From Pseudomonadota bacterium (GTDB lineage Bacteria > Myxococcota_A > Polyangia > Polyangiales > Polyangiaceae): a DNA stretch of 64,000 nt. Position numbers and translations under genes: made by a program. Shown here one piece after another: positions 1 to 9,200 of this stretch (the stretch's first letter is position 1; every line of letters starts with the position of its first letter). Below the pieces are notes generated by a model. It saw nothing but the letters and a program-made list of their open reading frames with translations. It did no database searches and was not told where the DNA came from. The stretch lies in assembly GCA_023431345.1 (NCBI GenBank), contig JAEYWK010000194.1, forward strand, positions 81,592 through 145,591, in the 5' to 3' direction.

Positions 1-72
1 GACGATGACCGCGGCGCCGAGCACGATTCCGATCGAGAGCGCGAGCAAGCGAACGCGGAGACCTAGCCTCAA
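1..72 (-). CDS. Sensor histidine kinase, N-terminal fragment (window edge)
   Basis: Only the first 24 codons are in the window. They begin at a TTG (72-70) that overlaps the TGA stop of the upstream response regulator in a TTGA junction. The residues read Arg-rich then strongly hydrophobic (RLLALSIGIVLGAAVIV), as expected of the first membrane helix of a PhoR-type kinase. The gene order regulator-then-kinase with a 4-base overlap is the normal layout of a PhoB/PhoR-like pair. The kinase identity is inferred from position and the helix only; no catalytic domain is visible. Confidence 0.6.
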   Translation of the reverse strand, partial: MRLGLRVRLLALSIGIVLGAAVIV

Positions 73-767
73 GTCGTTGCCTCGCCCGGCGAACCGACGA
101 AGCGGTACCCGACGCCGCGCACCGTCTCGACGTAGTCGCGCGCGGCCTCGAGCTTCTCGCGCAGGCGCTTGACGTGCGTGTCGACCGTGCGCGTCGTGAT
201 ATCGGCTTGGATGCCCCAGACGTCGTCGAGCAGCGCGCTGCGCGACTGCACACGGTTCCTTCGATCGTAGAGCGTCACGAGCAGGCGAAACTCGAGCGCG
301 GTCAGCTCGATCTCGACCGCCTCGACCCAGACGCGGTGCGCTCCGCGGTCGATGCGCAGCACGCCGAACTCGATGTTGGCGTCCGTCTCGACCGGCGCCT
401 TGCCGCGGCGCAAGATGGCCTGAATGCGCAGAGACAGCTCCCGCATGCTGAAGGGCTTGACCACGTAGTCGTCGGCGCCGAGCTCGAAGCCGACGACGCG
501 ATCGATCTCCTCACCGCGCGCCGTGAGCATCACGATCGGCACGCTGCGGGTGCCGGCCGCTTCCTTCAGCTGCTTGCACACCTCCGTTCCGCTCAAGTCC
601 GGCAGCATCAAGTCGAGCAGGATCAGGTCGGGGTGCAGCTCTTTACCGAGGCGCAAGCCGTCGCGCCCGGAGCGGGTCGCCGTCACGTCGTGCCCCGCCT
701 GTCGCAGGTTGTATTCGAGGACGGAGAGAATGTCCTGCTCGTCTTCGATAATCAGAATTCGTGACAT
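69..767 (-). CDS. PhoB/OmpR-family response regulator
   Basis: A 232-residue two-domain regulator. Residues 1-120 form the receiver: acidic pair E8/D9 with E10, phosphoacceptor D52 in LLDLMLPD, the conserved Thr in VMLTAR and Lys in VVKPF. Residues about 130-225 form a winged-helix DNA-binding domain ending in the RTVDTHVKRLREKL and VRGVGYRF motifs typical of PhoB/OmpR. It overlaps the partner kinase gene by 4 bases. A PhoB-box-like repeat lies 26 bases upstream of its ATG, so autoregulation is likely. The PhoB assignment rests on the domain type, the box and the neighbouring TonB genes; a different OmpR-type role cannot be excluded. Confidence 0.9.
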   Translation of the reverse strand: MSRILIIEDEQDILSVLEYNLRQAGHDVTATRSGRDGLRLGKELHPDLILLDLMLPDLSGTEVCKQLKEAAGTRSVPIVMLTARGEEIDRVVGFELGADDYVVKPFSMRELSLRIQAILRRGKAPVETDANIEFGVLRIDRGAHRVWVEAVEIELTALEFRLLVTLYDRRNRVQSRSALLDDVWGIQADITTRTVDTHVKRLREKLEAARDYVETVRGVGYRFVGSPGEATT

Positions 768-793
768 ACGGGGCTTCTGGCTATCGGTCGCTT

Positions 794-811
794 GTGACGG
801 TTCGGTGACAA
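794..811 (-). promoter_or_regulatory. Pho-box-like direct repeat upstream of response regulator 1
   Basis: On the minus strand the site reads TTGTCAC-CGAA-CCGTCAC, two 7-mers separated by 4 bases (11-bp period). This is the architecture of the E. coli PhoB box (CTGTCAT, 4 bases, CTGTCAC). It ends 26 bases before the regulator ATG, a distance almost identical to the site in front of the TonB-dependent receptor. Confidence 0.6.
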
Positions 812-979
812 TCAGGTAGTACTACCGCGTCACCTACCCGGCAACAGGCCCTCCGGGGCTACTCGAGGCGCGCGGCGGCACCAGCCCACGCTCTTTCTGC
901 CTCGGCCAATAGCAAAAAGCCGCGACCTTGGACCGCCCCAAGTCTTTTTTTCATGTCTCATGCCACGCGCGGCTCAGCC

Positions 980-1693
980 TCACTCCCCGCACCCTGAGCA
1001 AGCTGCCGCTCGTGACACGTCCGCGAAGCGATAGCCTACGCCGCGCACCGTCTCGATGTAGTCGCGCGCGGCTCCGAGCTTTTCGCGTAAGCGCTTGATG
1101 TGGGCGTCGACAGTGCGCGTGGAAATCTGCGCCTCGATGCCCCACACGTGATTGAGCAGAGATTCGCGCGGCTGGACGCGGCTCTTGCGATCGTAGAGCG
1201 CCAAGAGAAGCTTGAGCTCGAGCGCCGTCAGCTTTACTTCCTCTGATTCGACCCAGACGCGGTGGGCGGAGCGATCGACGCGCAGGCAACCGAGCTCGAT
1301 CGTCGCCGCTTCGGCGGGGGTCGTCAGCTTGCGGCGCAGCACCGCCCGCACCCGCAGCACCACCTCTCGGACGCTGAACGGCTTGGTGATGTAGTCGTCG
1401 GCGCCCAGCTCGAAGCCGACGACTCGATCGATCTCCTCGCTGCGGGCGGTGAGCATCACCACGGGCAAGGCGCGCGTTTGCGGATTGTCCTTGATGGCTC
1501 TGCACACTTCCGTGCCCGGTATGTCCGGCAGCATCAGATCCAAAATCACGAGCTCCGGGCTCTCCTCGCGCACCAGGCGCAGCCCCTCGAGCCCACGCGC
1601 AGCGGCCGAGACCTCGTGACCGGCCAGGCGGAGGTTGTAGTCGAGAACCCGACGGATATCGGGCTCGTCTTCGATGACCAAGATGCGCGACAT
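980..1693 (-). CDS. Second PhoB/OmpR-family response regulator, no adjacent kinase
   Basis: A 237-residue paralogue of the regulator at 69-767, closely similar along its whole length. It has the receiver residues E8/D9/E10, D52 in LDLMLPD, VMLTAR and ITKPF, and a winged helix with RTVDAHIKRLREKL and VRGVGYRF. The last ten residues (including a Cys pair, CSGCGE) have no counterpart in the first copy. No kinase gene accompanies it, so it is either served by the kinase of the first copy or by a distant one. It is divergent from the tonB operon, and the shared intergenic region carries box-like repeats in both orientations. The tandem copies suggest duplication in place. Confidence 0.9.
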   Translation of the reverse strand: MSRILVIEDEPDIRRVLDYNLRLAGHEVSAAARGLEGLRLVREESPELVILDLMLPDIPGTEVCRAIKDNPQTRALPVVMLTARSEEIDRVVGFELGADDYITKPFSVREVVLRVRAVLRRKLTTPAEAATIELGCLRVDRSAHRVWVESEEVKLTALELKLLLALYDRKSRVQPRESLLNHVWGIEAQISTRTVDAHIKRLREKLGAARDYIETVRGVGYRFADVSRAAACSGCGE

Positions 1694-1732
1694 GGACCGG
1701 TGCGGGACGAGCGAAACCGATAGTGAGGCCGT

Positions 1733-1750
1733 GTGACCGCGGCGTGACGA
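1733..1750 (-). promoter_or_regulatory. Pho-box-like direct repeat upstream of response regulator 2
   Basis: Minus strand TCGTCAC-GCCG-CGGTCAC: exact GTCAC cores with an 11-bp period, ending 39 bases before the ATG. A TATCGG stretch 10 bases downstream of the box could be the -10 element, which is the usual spacing when the box replaces the -35. Confidence 0.55.
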
Positions 1751-1800
1751 CCTCGTGCCAGCTTGCGGAGATCACGGGCGGCTCGGCGAGCCGGCGGCGG

Positions 1801-1840
1801 CAGTCACGGGCAGTTTTCGCTCGCGCCACAGGGCCGTCAC
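1801..1840 (+). promoter_or_regulatory. Tandem Pho-box-like array upstream of tonB
   Basis: Plus strand, four 7-mers in strict 11-bp phase: CAGTCAC, AGTTTTC, GCGCCAC, CCGTCAC (spacers GGGC, GCTC, AGGG). The outer two match the half-site well and the inner two poorly. This resembles tandem PhoB boxes. The array lies inside the longest tonB reading frame, which argues that the true tonB start is downstream of it. Confidence 0.5.
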
Positions 1841-1872
1841 GGCTCCCCTGCAAGCTCGGGCCTACCCACACC

Positions 1873-2631
1873 TTGGCCCTCGAGAGCTGGAGCAAAAAAC
1901 GAACCGACGTACAGAGGCTGAAGCGCCTCGCGCTCGGTGGCAGCGTCAGCGCCGCGGCGCTGGCGGGAATCATGGTCTATCTCGTCGTGACCTCCGCGAA
2001 CGCGGAGGCCGACGAAGTAGAAGAGGAGACGAAGGTCATCGAGGTGCAGCTCACCGAAGAGCCGGAACCGGAGCCCGCGCCCGAGCCGCTACCACCCCCG
2101 CCCGCTGAGCCGAAGCCCCAGCCACCCAGTCCCGGCCCACGGCTGCCGAAGCTCGACACGCCCACCGCCATCTCGGACGAGCGGCTGCAAGAGAAGGAAG
2201 CACAGTCGGCCTCTACGGACGGGGACCCGTACGAGAAGCGCGGAGGCGATGGCTCGCCGGGGCCCGAGCGGGCCGTCGTGGAGGCGCCCCCGCCGCCCCC
2301 ACCTCCCCCGCCGCCGGTCTTGCGAACCGTGAAGAAGCCGGTGCCGGTCTCGGAGGGGATGACGCCGCCAGAGCCGATCGTGAAGTTGGTAAAGCCCGAG
2401 TACCCGGCGGACGCGAAAGCAGCCGGCCTCGAGGGCACGGTGGTCGTCCGCTACGTGGTGAGCGAGCACGGCGAGGTCACCGAGGCGCGCGCCATGAAAG
2501 GCCCGCCCGAGCTTTACGCGGTGTGCGTCGTTGCCGTCAAAGCCATGCGCTTCAAGCCCGCGCTCGACGCGGAAGGCCGGCCCGCCATGGTCATCCGCTA
2601 CATGAAGTTCCCGTTCAAGCTGCGTACCTAG
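1873..2631 (+). CDS. tonB: Energy transducer TonB
   Basis: The protein (252 residues from TTG 1873) has a short basic N-terminus, one membrane helix (about residues 22-42), an acidic Glu-Pro and Pro-rich periplasmic spacer (about 50-160, including a run of eight prolines) and a TonB C-terminal domain (about 165-250) with the KPEYPADAKAAGLEGTVVV motif. It carries energy from the ExbB/ExbD motor to outer-membrane receptors. It heads an operon with exbB and two exbD genes. The open frame extends upstream to an ATG at 1723, but that segment covers a regulatory array and has no TonB-like features, so I prefer TTG 1873; no clear ribosome site precedes it. Confidence 0.85.
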   Translation: MALESWSKKRTDVQRLKRLALGGSVSAAALAGIMVYLVVTSANAEADEVEEETKVIEVQLTEEPEPEPAPEPLPPPPAEPKPQPPSPGPRLPKLDTPTAISDERLQEKEAQSASTDGDPYEKRGGDGSPGPERAVVEAPPPPPPPPPPVLRTVKKPVPVSEGMTPPEPIVKLVKPEYPADAKAAGLEGTVVVRYVVSEHGEVTEARAMKGPPELYAVCVVAVKAMRFKPALDAEGRPAMVIRYMKFPFKLRT

Positions 2632-2661
2632 CTTGACGCTTGACTCGAGTTGGAGAGCTAA

Positions 2662-3363
2662 ATGAGTTTCAATTTTGCTGAGATTTGGGCGCACATGCCG
2701 CTCATTGGTAAGTTCATCGCGCTGGGTCTGTTCATGATGATGGTGTCGTTCATCGGCGTCACCTTCGAGCGACTGCTCGCGTTCTCACGCTCCGCCAAAG
2801 AGTCGCGCGCGTTCGCGGTGCAGGCCGGGAAGATGCTCGAAGAGTGGCGGATCGAGGAGCTCATCCCGCTGGCGGACAAGTTCAGGGGCTCGACGCTGGC
2901 CAAGCTGTTTGGTCCGATCGTCCGTCGCTACATCGACGCTTGCGACGACCTCGGCGACGGCAGCTTGTCGCCGGCGCAGCTCGCGCGCAACGAAGCCGAA
3001 CGACGGCGGGAAGCCATCGGGGAAGAGCTGCGTCGTGGGATGAACGTGATCGCTACCGTCGGCTCCCTTGCACCGTTCGTCGGTCTCCTCGGCACCGTCG
3101 TCGGCATCATCGGCGCCTTCCAGGGCATCGGGGCGGCCGGCAGCGCCGGAATCGCGCCCGTCATGCGCGGCATCTCGGAGGCGCTGATTGAGACCGCGTT
3201 CGGGCTGTTGGTCGCCATCCCTGCCGTCATCGCCTTCAACCATCTGAACGCGCGTATCTCGACCATCGAGACGGCCCTGGCGCGCGCGGCGGGCGAGCTG
3301 CTCGACGAGCTGGAGAATCGCCCGGCGCGCAGCAGCTCCGAGCGCGAGAAGCGCGCCGCCTGA
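2662..3363 (+). CDS. exbB: MotA/TolQ/ExbB proton channel protein
   Basis: 233 residues. Helix 1 is at about 14-34, followed by a cytoplasmic region rich in Arg and Glu. The conserved MotA/TolQ/ExbB core is at about 115-200, with the ATVGSLAPFVGLLGTVVGII helix and the ALIETAFGLLVAIPAVIAFN helix. With ExbD it forms the inner-membrane proton channel that powers TonB. A GGAGAG ribosome site precedes the ATG. It is 30 bases downstream of tonB and 29 upstream of the first exbD. TolQ is the alternative, but the presence of tonB and absence of tolA/tolB favour ExbB. Confidence 0.9.
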   Translation: MSFNFAEIWAHMPLIGKFIALGLFMMMVSFIGVTFERLLAFSRSAKESRAFAVQAGKMLEEWRIEELIPLADKFRGSTLAKLFGPIVRRYIDACDDLGDGSLSPAQLARNEAERRREAIGEELRRGMNVIATVGSLAPFVGLLGTVVGIIGAFQGIGAAGSAGIAPVMRGISEALIETAFGLLVAIPAVIAFNHLNARISTIETALARAAGELLDELENRPARSSSEREKRAA

Positions 3364-3392
3364 CGCTCGGGTTCTAGCCAAGAGAGACTACC

Positions 3393-3842
3393 GTGGGCGC
3401 ATCAGTCAACGCCGGCAAGGCCAAGAAGGGCGTCGCGACGCCCGAGATCAACATCACGCCGCTAGTCGACGTGGTGCTCGTCCTACTCATCATCTTCATG
3501 GTGGTGACTCCCGCTCTGAACGATGGCGCGCAGATCCAGCTACCGAAGGTGATGACTCCCGATCCGAAGACCAAGTACCTCGACCCCATCGAGGTCACGA
3601 TCGCGCCCGATGGCACGACCGTGGTCGACAAGGAGACGATCGCGCTGAGCCAGCTCAAGCGCAAGCTGGTCCAGCTTCATCAGAACGACGCGGAGCGGGC
3701 GCTGCTGCTGAAGAGCGATCAGGGCATGCGCTGGGGCAAGATGCGTGAAATCTTCTTCGACTTGCAGGACATCGGCTTCAAAGGTGTGTTGCTCAAGGTG
3801 ACGGAGAGGAAGAGGCCGGGGCAAGCCGGAGACGGAGTCTAG
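3393..3842 (+). CDS. exbD: ExbD/TolR biopolymer transport protein (first copy)
   Basis: 149 residues from a GTG start. The N-terminus carries the family signature: PEINITPLVDVVLVLLIIFM, with the membrane Asp (D in LVDVV) that moves protons, then a periplasmic domain with DGTTVVDKETIAL and LLKSDQ motifs. It works with ExbB as the TonB motor. It is followed after 2 bases by a second exbD, as often seen in TonB operons of Gram-negative bacteria outside the enterics; the two copies may form a mixed dimer. Confidence 0.9.
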   Translation: MGASVNAGKAKKGVATPEINITPLVDVVLVLLIIFMVVTPALNDGAQIQLPKVMTPDPKTKYLDPIEVTIAPDGTTVVDKETIALSQLKRKLVQLHQNDAERALLLKSDQGMRWGKMREIFFDLQDIGFKGVLLKVTERKRPGQAGDGV

Positions 3843-3844
3843 CC

Positions 3845-4273
3845 ATGGGCGCTTCCCTCGGCAGTGGGGGCAAGAAAGTAACGTCGACGCCCACCATCAA
3901 CATCACCCCACTGGTCGACGTGGTGCTGGTGGTGCTGATCATCTTCATGATCGTCACGCCGATGGTGACCAAGACTTTCTGGCTCAATCTTCCGCCAAAA
4001 GTCGATGAACGAGCGCCACCGCCCCCCGGCGACAACAAGCCGATCGTGATGACGGTCGATCAAGCGGGCGTCATCCGCGTCAACGCGACCGTGATCTCGA
4101 AAGCGGAGATCCGTGAGCGGTTGCCGCGTATGCTGGCGGCCAAAGATCAGAAGGTGCTCTACTTCGACGCAGCCAGCGACGCCAGCTACGCCGCCGCCAT
4201 CGAGGCCATGGATCTGAGCCGCGCCGGCGGGGTGAAATCGATCGCGATCCTGACCAAGACGGTGATGAAATAG
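3845..4273 (+). CDS. exbD: ExbD/TolR biopolymer transport protein (second copy)
   Basis: 142 residues with the same membrane signature (PTINITPLVDVVLVVLIIFM, including the conserved Asp) and a periplasmic ExbD/TolR fold ending in ALDL/AILTKTV-like strands. It starts 2 bases after the previous stop. The periplasmic part differs considerably from the first copy (for example the Pro-rich segment near residues 55-62), so the pair are paralogues rather than a recent duplication. It is the last gene of the operon; a strong hairpin follows. Confidence 0.9.
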   Translation: MGASLGSGGKKVTSTPTINITPLVDVVLVVLIIFMIVTPMVTKTFWLNLPPKVDERAPPPPGDNKPIVMTVDQAGVIRVNATVISKAEIRERLPRMLAAKDQKVLYFDAASDASYAAAIEAMDLSRAGGVKSIAILTKTVMK

Positions 4274-4398
4274 CGAGTGAAGCCCGCTCGACCCAGTGGG
4301 CAACCTGGGAGCGCAATTCGAGCTCGATGGGCTGAAGAGCGGCTGGCTTCACCCGGGGCAGGCGCCCGCTCGGCGCGCTGACATCGAGCCAAAACGAG

Positions 4399-4434
4399 CC
4401 AAGCCATCGCGCCGAGGGAGGCGCGATGGCTTGG
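4399..4434. terminator. Perfect 15-bp inverted repeat between convergent genes
   Basis: Stem CCAAGCCATCGCGCC / GGCGCGATGGCTTGG with the 6-base loop GAGGGA. It lies between the end of the second exbD (+) and the end of the beta-helix lipoprotein (-). There is no following T-tract, so it would be an imperfect intrinsic terminator or an mRNA-stabilising hairpin serving both strands. Confidence 0.6.
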
Positions 4435-4481
4435 GGTGCTGGGGGCAGCTAGCCCGTCCGCTCAGCTCGGCTCGGAAGCGG

Positions 4482-6011
4482 TCACTCGAAAGACCAGTCG
4501 ACCCATGAGCCTTCGGCCCAGTTCTCTTCGCCGAACGCCCCTACGAACGTGGCCGAGTCGTCGAAGCCTTCACCGGGAGTCGCACCTTCGACGGGAGTCG
4601 TCGGCGGCGTGGGCACGTCGGCGTAGCAGTCGAAGCCTTCGGGGGCGGCGTCGCCGAGCGAGTTCGCATGCGCGGCGGTGCGCAGCCACGCGCTCTCATC
4701 GAATCCGCTGTCGTTGTCGGTCTCGGCGTCGTTGCCGCCATCGGCGCTGACTTGGCCGAAGAATAGACTGCTGTTCCAATCCACCAACGGAGCAGCCGCA
4801 GTGCCGTTGGCGAAGGTCGTGTCGACGCCAAAGTCCCAACCTGTGACGATGGCGTTGGAGATGGAGGTGCCGGCGACCAGGTTGCTGCGCAGCGCGGCGC
4901 CGAAGCTGACCGCGCTACCCGCCTGGTTCAGACCGCAGAGCGTGATGTTCGAGGCCATCGGCCTCGAACGCGTGCTCTCGTCGGCGTCGGGCTTCGGTTT
5001 GTTGCCGTCCCACTCGAAGCCCCGCGGATCGCTGGAGGTGCCTTCGACGAGGTTGCGGCCGAACAGAAACTGTAGATTACCGCGGAAGCCCTCGTCCGTG
5101 TCGAACATATCATCGCCCGAGTTCTGGCAAATGAGGTGGTGCGCGTTCACGGTGCCGCCAAACCATTCGAAGCAGTCATCCTGCTGATCCTTGACCATGA
5201 CGTGGTGGATCTTGGTACCGCGACCGACGCCGGCCATGCTGAGACCGTTGATCTCTTTCCCCGTCACGATGATGTCGCCGCCGAACTCGATGCGCACGTA
5301 GGCGAACTCGCCGCTGCTGTCGTCCGCGTCGTCACCGCCGAACCGCGAGCGCGTCTCCGTCGCGGGCATACCCTCGAAGTTGCGCTCCGTGCCCGCCTCA
5401 GCGTCGGGCGCGATGGGTGCGCTCCCCAAGAGCACGACGCCACCCCACGGCGCGCCAGCCTCGAACCGGTGGCTCTCCGTCGTGAAGACGATCGGCGCGT
5501 CGGGCTTTCCTACCGCGTTGATCTTGGCTCCTCGTGGGACGAACAGCGAGCCGGCGCCGGGCGTCGGGGTCGCTTCGATCAGCGTGCACGGCTCGATGGT
5601 CAGCGTCTGGCCTTCCATGACGAAGTAGCGACCGTCGAGCTTCCACACCGTGTCGGACGTCAAGGTGTCGACCGTGATGTTGCCGTCGGCATCGACGGGG
5701 ATCGATTTGACGCCGCCGGGACGGTCGGCGTACACATCTTCACACGCGGGCTCGTCGGGGCCATTGCCGCCGGCGTTGGTGCCGCCGTCGGTCGGAGCGT
5801 CGCCGCCCTCGGATTTCGTGCCGGCCGTGTTCTTGGTGCCGGCCGTGTTGCCCGCGCCGCCCTTGCCACCGCTCGGCGTGCCACCGTCGCCCGTTTCGTT
5901 GCCGGCAGTGCCAGCGGTCGGCGCCCCGGGGTTATCGTCGTCGTCACCGCAACCAGCCGTGAAGATCGTAGTCAAGATCGAGGCAGCAGCCACTATCGAA
6001 AGCTTCTTCAT
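4482..6011 (-). CDS. Secreted lipoprotein, beta-helix-like, paired with TonB-dependent receptor
   Basis: 509 residues. Signal peptide and lipobox (FTAGC, Cys21) are followed by a Gly/Thr/Asn-rich linker to about residue 85, then a domain rich in short beta strands. Phrases such as DGRYFVMEGQTLTIEPCT, SLFVPRGAKINAVG and APIVFTTE are typical of right-handed beta-helix passenger-like proteins that sit next to TonB-dependent receptors in several phyla. It is the gene directly downstream of the receptor on the same strand (198-base gap) and has no good Pho-box of its own, so co-transcription is likely. A role in capturing or processing the receptor's substrate at the cell surface is inference. Confidence 0.75.
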   Translation of the reverse strand: MKKLSIVAAASILTTIFTAGCGDDDDNPGAPTAGTAGNETGDGGTPSGGKGGAGNTAGTKNTAGTKSEGGDAPTDGGTNAGGNGPDEPACEDVYADRPGGVKSIPVDADGNITVDTLTSDTVWKLDGRYFVMEGQTLTIEPCTLIEATPTPGAGSLFVPRGAKINAVGKPDAPIVFTTESHRFEAGAPWGGVVLLGSAPIAPDAEAGTERNFEGMPATETRSRFGGDDADDSSGEFAYVRIEFGGDIIVTGKEINGLSMAGVGRGTKIHHVMVKDQQDDCFEWFGGTVNAHHLICQNSGDDMFDTDEGFRGNLQFLFGRNLVEGTSSDPRGFEWDGNKPKPDADESTRSRPMASNITLCGLNQAGSAVSFGAALRSNLVAGTSISNAIVTGWDFGVDTTFANGTAAAPLVDWNSSLFFGQVSADGGNDAETDNDSGFDESAWLRTAAHANSLGDAAPEGFDCYADVPTPPTTPVEGATPGEGFDDSATFVGAFGEENWAEGSWVDWSFE

Positions 6012-6209
6012 CTATCCTCCTAATGAGGCCGAAACTGTGGCGCTGACGTGTGGCAGATGGGCGCGCGCCGTGTAACGTTCGAGTGTCGGACGCAGCTGCG
6101 ATTCGCCCATATCGCACGCAGGGTCGCGCATCGAAGCGCGACGCGCTCCGGTCGGGCGGCGCGTGACGAGCGAGCGGGCGGCGCGCAGCGACACGACGGT
6201 GCCCCGGCA

Positions 6210-9200
6210 TCATTGGGTGTAGGTCGCTGACAGCGTGAAGACGCGACCATCCTGGTAGCTAACCATCTCGCGGTCGTGACGTGCCTCTTTGCCCAGCGTC
6301 ACGACCACGGACTGATCGAGCAAGTTGGTCGCGTTTAGCTTCACGTCCAAGTGCTTCCCGAGCGACTTGCTGATGGTCGCGTCGAGCGTGGGTACGGGCT
6401 GAAGGTAGGCGTCGTCGAGACCGTTGGTGCCAACCTGGACGATGCGGGGACCGATCACGCTTCCGAGCAGGCGAGCCTGGATTCCGCTGCTACCGCCGGC
6501 GTAATCGAGCGCCAGGTTGAAGACGTAGGGAGCCTGATTGACCATCGGCCGCTCGAGGTTGGTCACCGAGCTCAGCTGCCGGGCATCTAGCTCGATTTGC
6601 GAGTGGGCCAGCGTCACGTTACCGATGATCGAGAGCTCCTCGAGCCCCGGGTGCAAGCTGCCCAGGGATTTGCGCGCCTCGACCTCCATGCCTACGAGTC
6701 GAGCTCCGGCTGCGTTCTGGTAGGTGATGATGCCTTCTCCGGACGGGAAGACGTACGGCTCGATGGGGTCGTCGAACAATTTGTAGAAGAAGCTGAAAGC
6801 CAACACTTCGCGGGGAGTCGGGAACATTTCGAAGCGCAGATCGGCGTTTTGGATGTAGGTCAGGCGAAGCTGCGGGTTACCTGACACGGGGCGGGCGCCG
6901 AAGTAGTCACCGAACGAGAACGGCGAGAGCTCGCGGAGCTGCGGCCGCGCCAGCGTGCGCGAAACGCCAGCCCGCAGGTTGGTCTTCTTGGTCGCGGCGA
7001 GCGTCAGCGAGATCGACGGTAACCAATCGCTACTATCGATCGCCGCGCCCTCGGGATCGGTCCCGCCCGCGAACTGGCTGTAGGGCGCGATCTCTTGGCC
7101 CGTGTGCTCGAGGCGAGCCCCCGCGACCACGCGCAGCGACCGCAGCGGACGCGCGTCGAGCATGGCGTAGCCAGCCGCCACGTCGAGCTTGGCCTCGTAG
7201 GCGTCGGTCTCCTGCGTGTTCTCTTCGAGATTGAGCAGCTCACCGATGTTACCCCACTGATAGACCCGCTCGGGGCAGCTGAGCTCGTAGACCGGACCGC
7301 ATTGGAAGGCGCCCGCGGGGGCGCCGCGCGGCCGGACGAAGCTGAAACGCCGAGCCGCGAAATCACGTCGCTTGATCGACACCAAACCGCCGACCTTGAG
7401 CTTCGCCAGCTCGAGGTCGGCGGCAAGCGGCGAAGTCCAGTCCAGGCCGGCGCCGAAGGCCTTCTCGCTCTGGCCGGCGAAGAGATGTGAGCCGTTCTCC
7501 TTGATGTTGATCGCGTTCCAGCTCTGCTGGGGAGCGTTGAATTGGTAGACGGTGTTACGCGTGTCGGGCTCGTCTCGGCTCGCGACCGAGTACGAGGCGT
7601 TCCACGTCAGCTCCGCGTCGTTGAGGGGCTCGAAGCGATTCTCGCCGCGCAGCTGCAAGAAATTCAGGGCGCGGGCGACGTAGCGCAGCTGACCATTCGC
7701 GACTTCGCCGCCCAAGTCTCGATAGAGGCCCTTGGTCAGCTGCGTGCTGGCGTCCGCTAGCTGGGTGTGCAGGCCCGTGAGCGTGACGCGGTGCGAATGT
7801 GAAAGCCCGTACGACGCGCTGGCGAGCGCGCCCCAGTTGACGCGATCTTCGCCTTGCTCGATTTCGAGGCTCTTGTCCGCGCGCACGGTGCTCACCGCTT
7901 CGCCGCTGGCGTCGATGTCCAGGTCCGGAACGAAGACCTGCACTCGCGACTGCCGCAGCTTGTACGAGCGACCATAGTTGAACGAGGCGAGCAGGCCGAG
8001 CCGCTGATCGTCGGTCAACCGCCAGCCGCTACCCGCCACGGCGCTCACGGAATAGTTCGGAAGGGTGAACGAGCGACGTGGGTGCATCGACGAGTTCATG
8101 GCTCGACCTGCGGCGAGCAAATCGTCGTCGCCGATATCGTCCGTGTCGTCGTCCCGATCGCCACCGGGCCGCTCCTCGCCCTTTTTGAGCACGTACGGCG
8201 GGATGCTGTCCGGTAGCGCGCGCGTGCCGTGGTCGAAGCCCAGGAAATCGGTGGGGCTACCCGCGTGACTCAGCCGTTCGCGAAAGGTGGCGTTGGTGTC
8301 GAAGCCGCCGCCGAGCGACAGCTGGAACAGCGGCTTGGTCGGCAGCTCGCGCGTCTCGATGTGGACGGAGCCGCCCGCGAAGTCGCCCGGCAGGTCGGGC
8401 GTGAACGTCTTGACGATGTTCACGCTCTCGAGGATCAGCGAGGGGAACAGGTCGAGCGGGATCGCAGCGCGATCAGGCTCGGGGCTCGGTAGGGGTGCGC
8501 CGTTGAGCAGGGCGTTCGTGTAGCGTTCGCCGAGGCCGCGCACGTAGACGAAGCGACCACCGACGATGGTGGCGCCCACGACCCGCTGGGTTGCCTGGGC
8601 CGCGTTGCTCGCGGGGGTGCGCGAGATTTCGGCGCGACCCACGCCATCGCCCACGCTGGCTGAGCGCTGGCGAGTGAGCAGCAGCCCTTCCACCGACGAA
8701 TGGTCGACTTCGGTCACGATCTCGACGGTGTCCACCGCGGCCTCATCGGGCCGGACGTCGATGTCGAAGCGCTCGAGCTCGCCCGCCCTGAGCTCGACGC
8801 CCTTCAGCAACGCAGGCTCGTGCAGCTCGACATAGATGCGCAGCGTGTAAATGCCGGGCGGCAGCTCGAGCCGGTAGCGGCCGTCGAAGTCAGCGATGGC
8901 TTTGTAGCTCGTGCCGACGACGGTGATCTGCGCTTCCGGAGTCGTCTCGTGCTCGACCGCGTCCTTGACGACGCCGACGATCGCGCCTTTGCCCCGGGGC
9001 GGAGGGCGGGTCAGCGCCGCCGCGCCGGCCGCGTTCTCCGCGGCGAGCGCCTTCGCCATTTCCGCCTCCAGCTCCTCGTCACTGCCCTCGTCTTCGGGCG
9101 CCGGCACAGCCTGCGCGGGTGGGGCGGACGGACCTGGCGCTGGGGGAGAGGGAGAGGTCGGCGCTTTCTCGTCGGGCGTCTCGGCGTCGTCCGATGGCGC

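Noticed and set aside
951..1973. 340-codon open frame antisense to regulator 2 and the tonB leader
   Set aside because: It is in the same strand and region as 980-1693 but in another frame, is Arg-rich without domain features, and overlaps the real regulator fully.
6012..6209. Possible Pho-box for the beta-helix lipoprotein itself
   Set aside because: Half-sites such as GTGTAAC and GAGTGTC are 13 bases apart and do not keep the 11-bp period; co-transcription from the receptor is simpler.
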